Below are positions 63,481-64,000 of a stretch of 64,000 nt of DNA, in pieces. The stretch's first letter is position 1, and every line of letters begins with the position of its first letter. This DNA is from Limnephilus marmoratus (lineage: Eukaryota; Arthropoda; Insecta; Trichoptera; Limnephilidae), in contig OU862928.1 in NCBI GenBank assembly GCA_917880885.1, positions 37,994,962 to 38,058,961 of the forward strand, read 5' to 3'. The translations under genes and the position numbers were made by a program. The notes under the pieces are model-generated. The model ran no database searches, was not told where the DNA came from, and saw only the letters and a list, made by a program, of their open reading frames with translations.

Positions 63481-63577
63481 ATGGATTACATATAGATGAA
63501 GAGCATTGACAAAATACAAATACAAAATATTTTCTTTTGAATCGGTAGGTATAGTTCGCACTTCTATGTATTATTAT

Positions 63578-63900
63578 TGACGACCGGCGTGGTCGTCATT
63601 AACACTTGACTCGCAATCCGAATAAATTGTATTTGATTAATTTGTGTTATTTCACAATTAATTCATTTAAAATAATAAATCGTATAGCTGCAGCACGTTT
63701 CAGAGTGGAAGATACTCTCAGTATCGTCCTGGTGTAAGACGTGTTTGGTGAGCAGATCTGAATAGCCTGGTACTTCCCCGCCTTCCTCTTACCCATCTCC
63801 TTCTCCCCACTACCTTCAGCATCACATCATACCCCAATTGGGGATGCCGTAGTCTCACTGGCTCCAGACGGGAGCAGCCGAGACTCTTGTGAAGTATCAT
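63578..63900 (+). repeat. SINE-A, with internal head deletion
   Basis: ACCGGCGTGGTCGTCATTAA starts the head, but the B-box is deleted between CGCAATCCG and AATAAATTG. The body and the GACTCTTGTGAAGTAT end are present. Confidence 0.7.
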
Positions 63901-64000
63901 GTAAAAAAAATTATTTGTTCAGTGAACATGAAGTTGAGGTGCCAGTAAGGTTTTGTAATATGCATTGAAAAAGAAAACTCCATGTAAACGTGCCGCTGGG

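Overview
This window is intron and intergenic DNA from a repeat-rich animal genome, almost certainly an insect. The repeat vocabulary (dispersed elements ending in CTAG, piggyBac-type ends, a tRNA-derived SINE) resembles what I know of Lepidoptera, but the order is an inference. The only host gene I can support is part of par-6, on the minus strand: three exons at 7904-7777, 3429-3332 and 742-574 encode the linker, the semi-CRIB motif and most of the PDZ domain of this Cdc42-binding cell-polarity adaptor. Reading frame and splice sites agree across all three. The 5' (PB1) exons lie beyond 7904 and were not found; the 3' exons lie left of base 1.

Nearly everything else is transposable elements, many nested and datable relative to each other. 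From left to right: SINE, LINE tails and a TTAA-flanked MITE inside the par-6 introns (1-7.9 kb); LINE-like and Helitron-like repeats (8-9.7 kb); a MULE with an intact FLYWCH/MULE transposase gene (11,643-15,228) inside an older TIR element; an RTE fragment (15.7 kb); an R2-type LINE with a premature stop (17.9-19.6 kb); a piggyBac-like MITE (19.7-20.4 kb); a periodic heat-shock-element array (about 22 kb) among Helitron-like repeats; a small hAT derivative (29.06-29.62 kb); a decayed DNA transposon with about 550-bp terminal inverted repeats and remnants of a FEN/XPG-like plus CXC-domain gene (34.3-37.4 kb); a 120-bp tandem array (40.3-41.1 kb); an apparently intact Penelope-like element (42,035-45,814); a near-perfect 156-bp foldback (46.6-47.0 kb); a TATCGATA-rich element (50.5-51.6 kb); a 577-residue LINE reverse transcriptase (54.4-56.1 kb); a 36-bp minisatellite (56.8-57.4 kb); a 229-bp tandem repeat (59.2-60.1 kb); and a long 9-bp microsatellite (62.05-62.52 kb).

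The genes do not form a pathway. Useful structure comes from insertion order: several elements can be bounded exactly because a second, uninterrupted copy of the disrupted repeat lies elsewhere in the window (Penelope-like, Helitron-like and Academ-like cases). No rRNA gene, functional tRNA gene, CRISPR array or bacterial-type operon was seen. Family names for repeats are from motif recognition only; no database search was possible.
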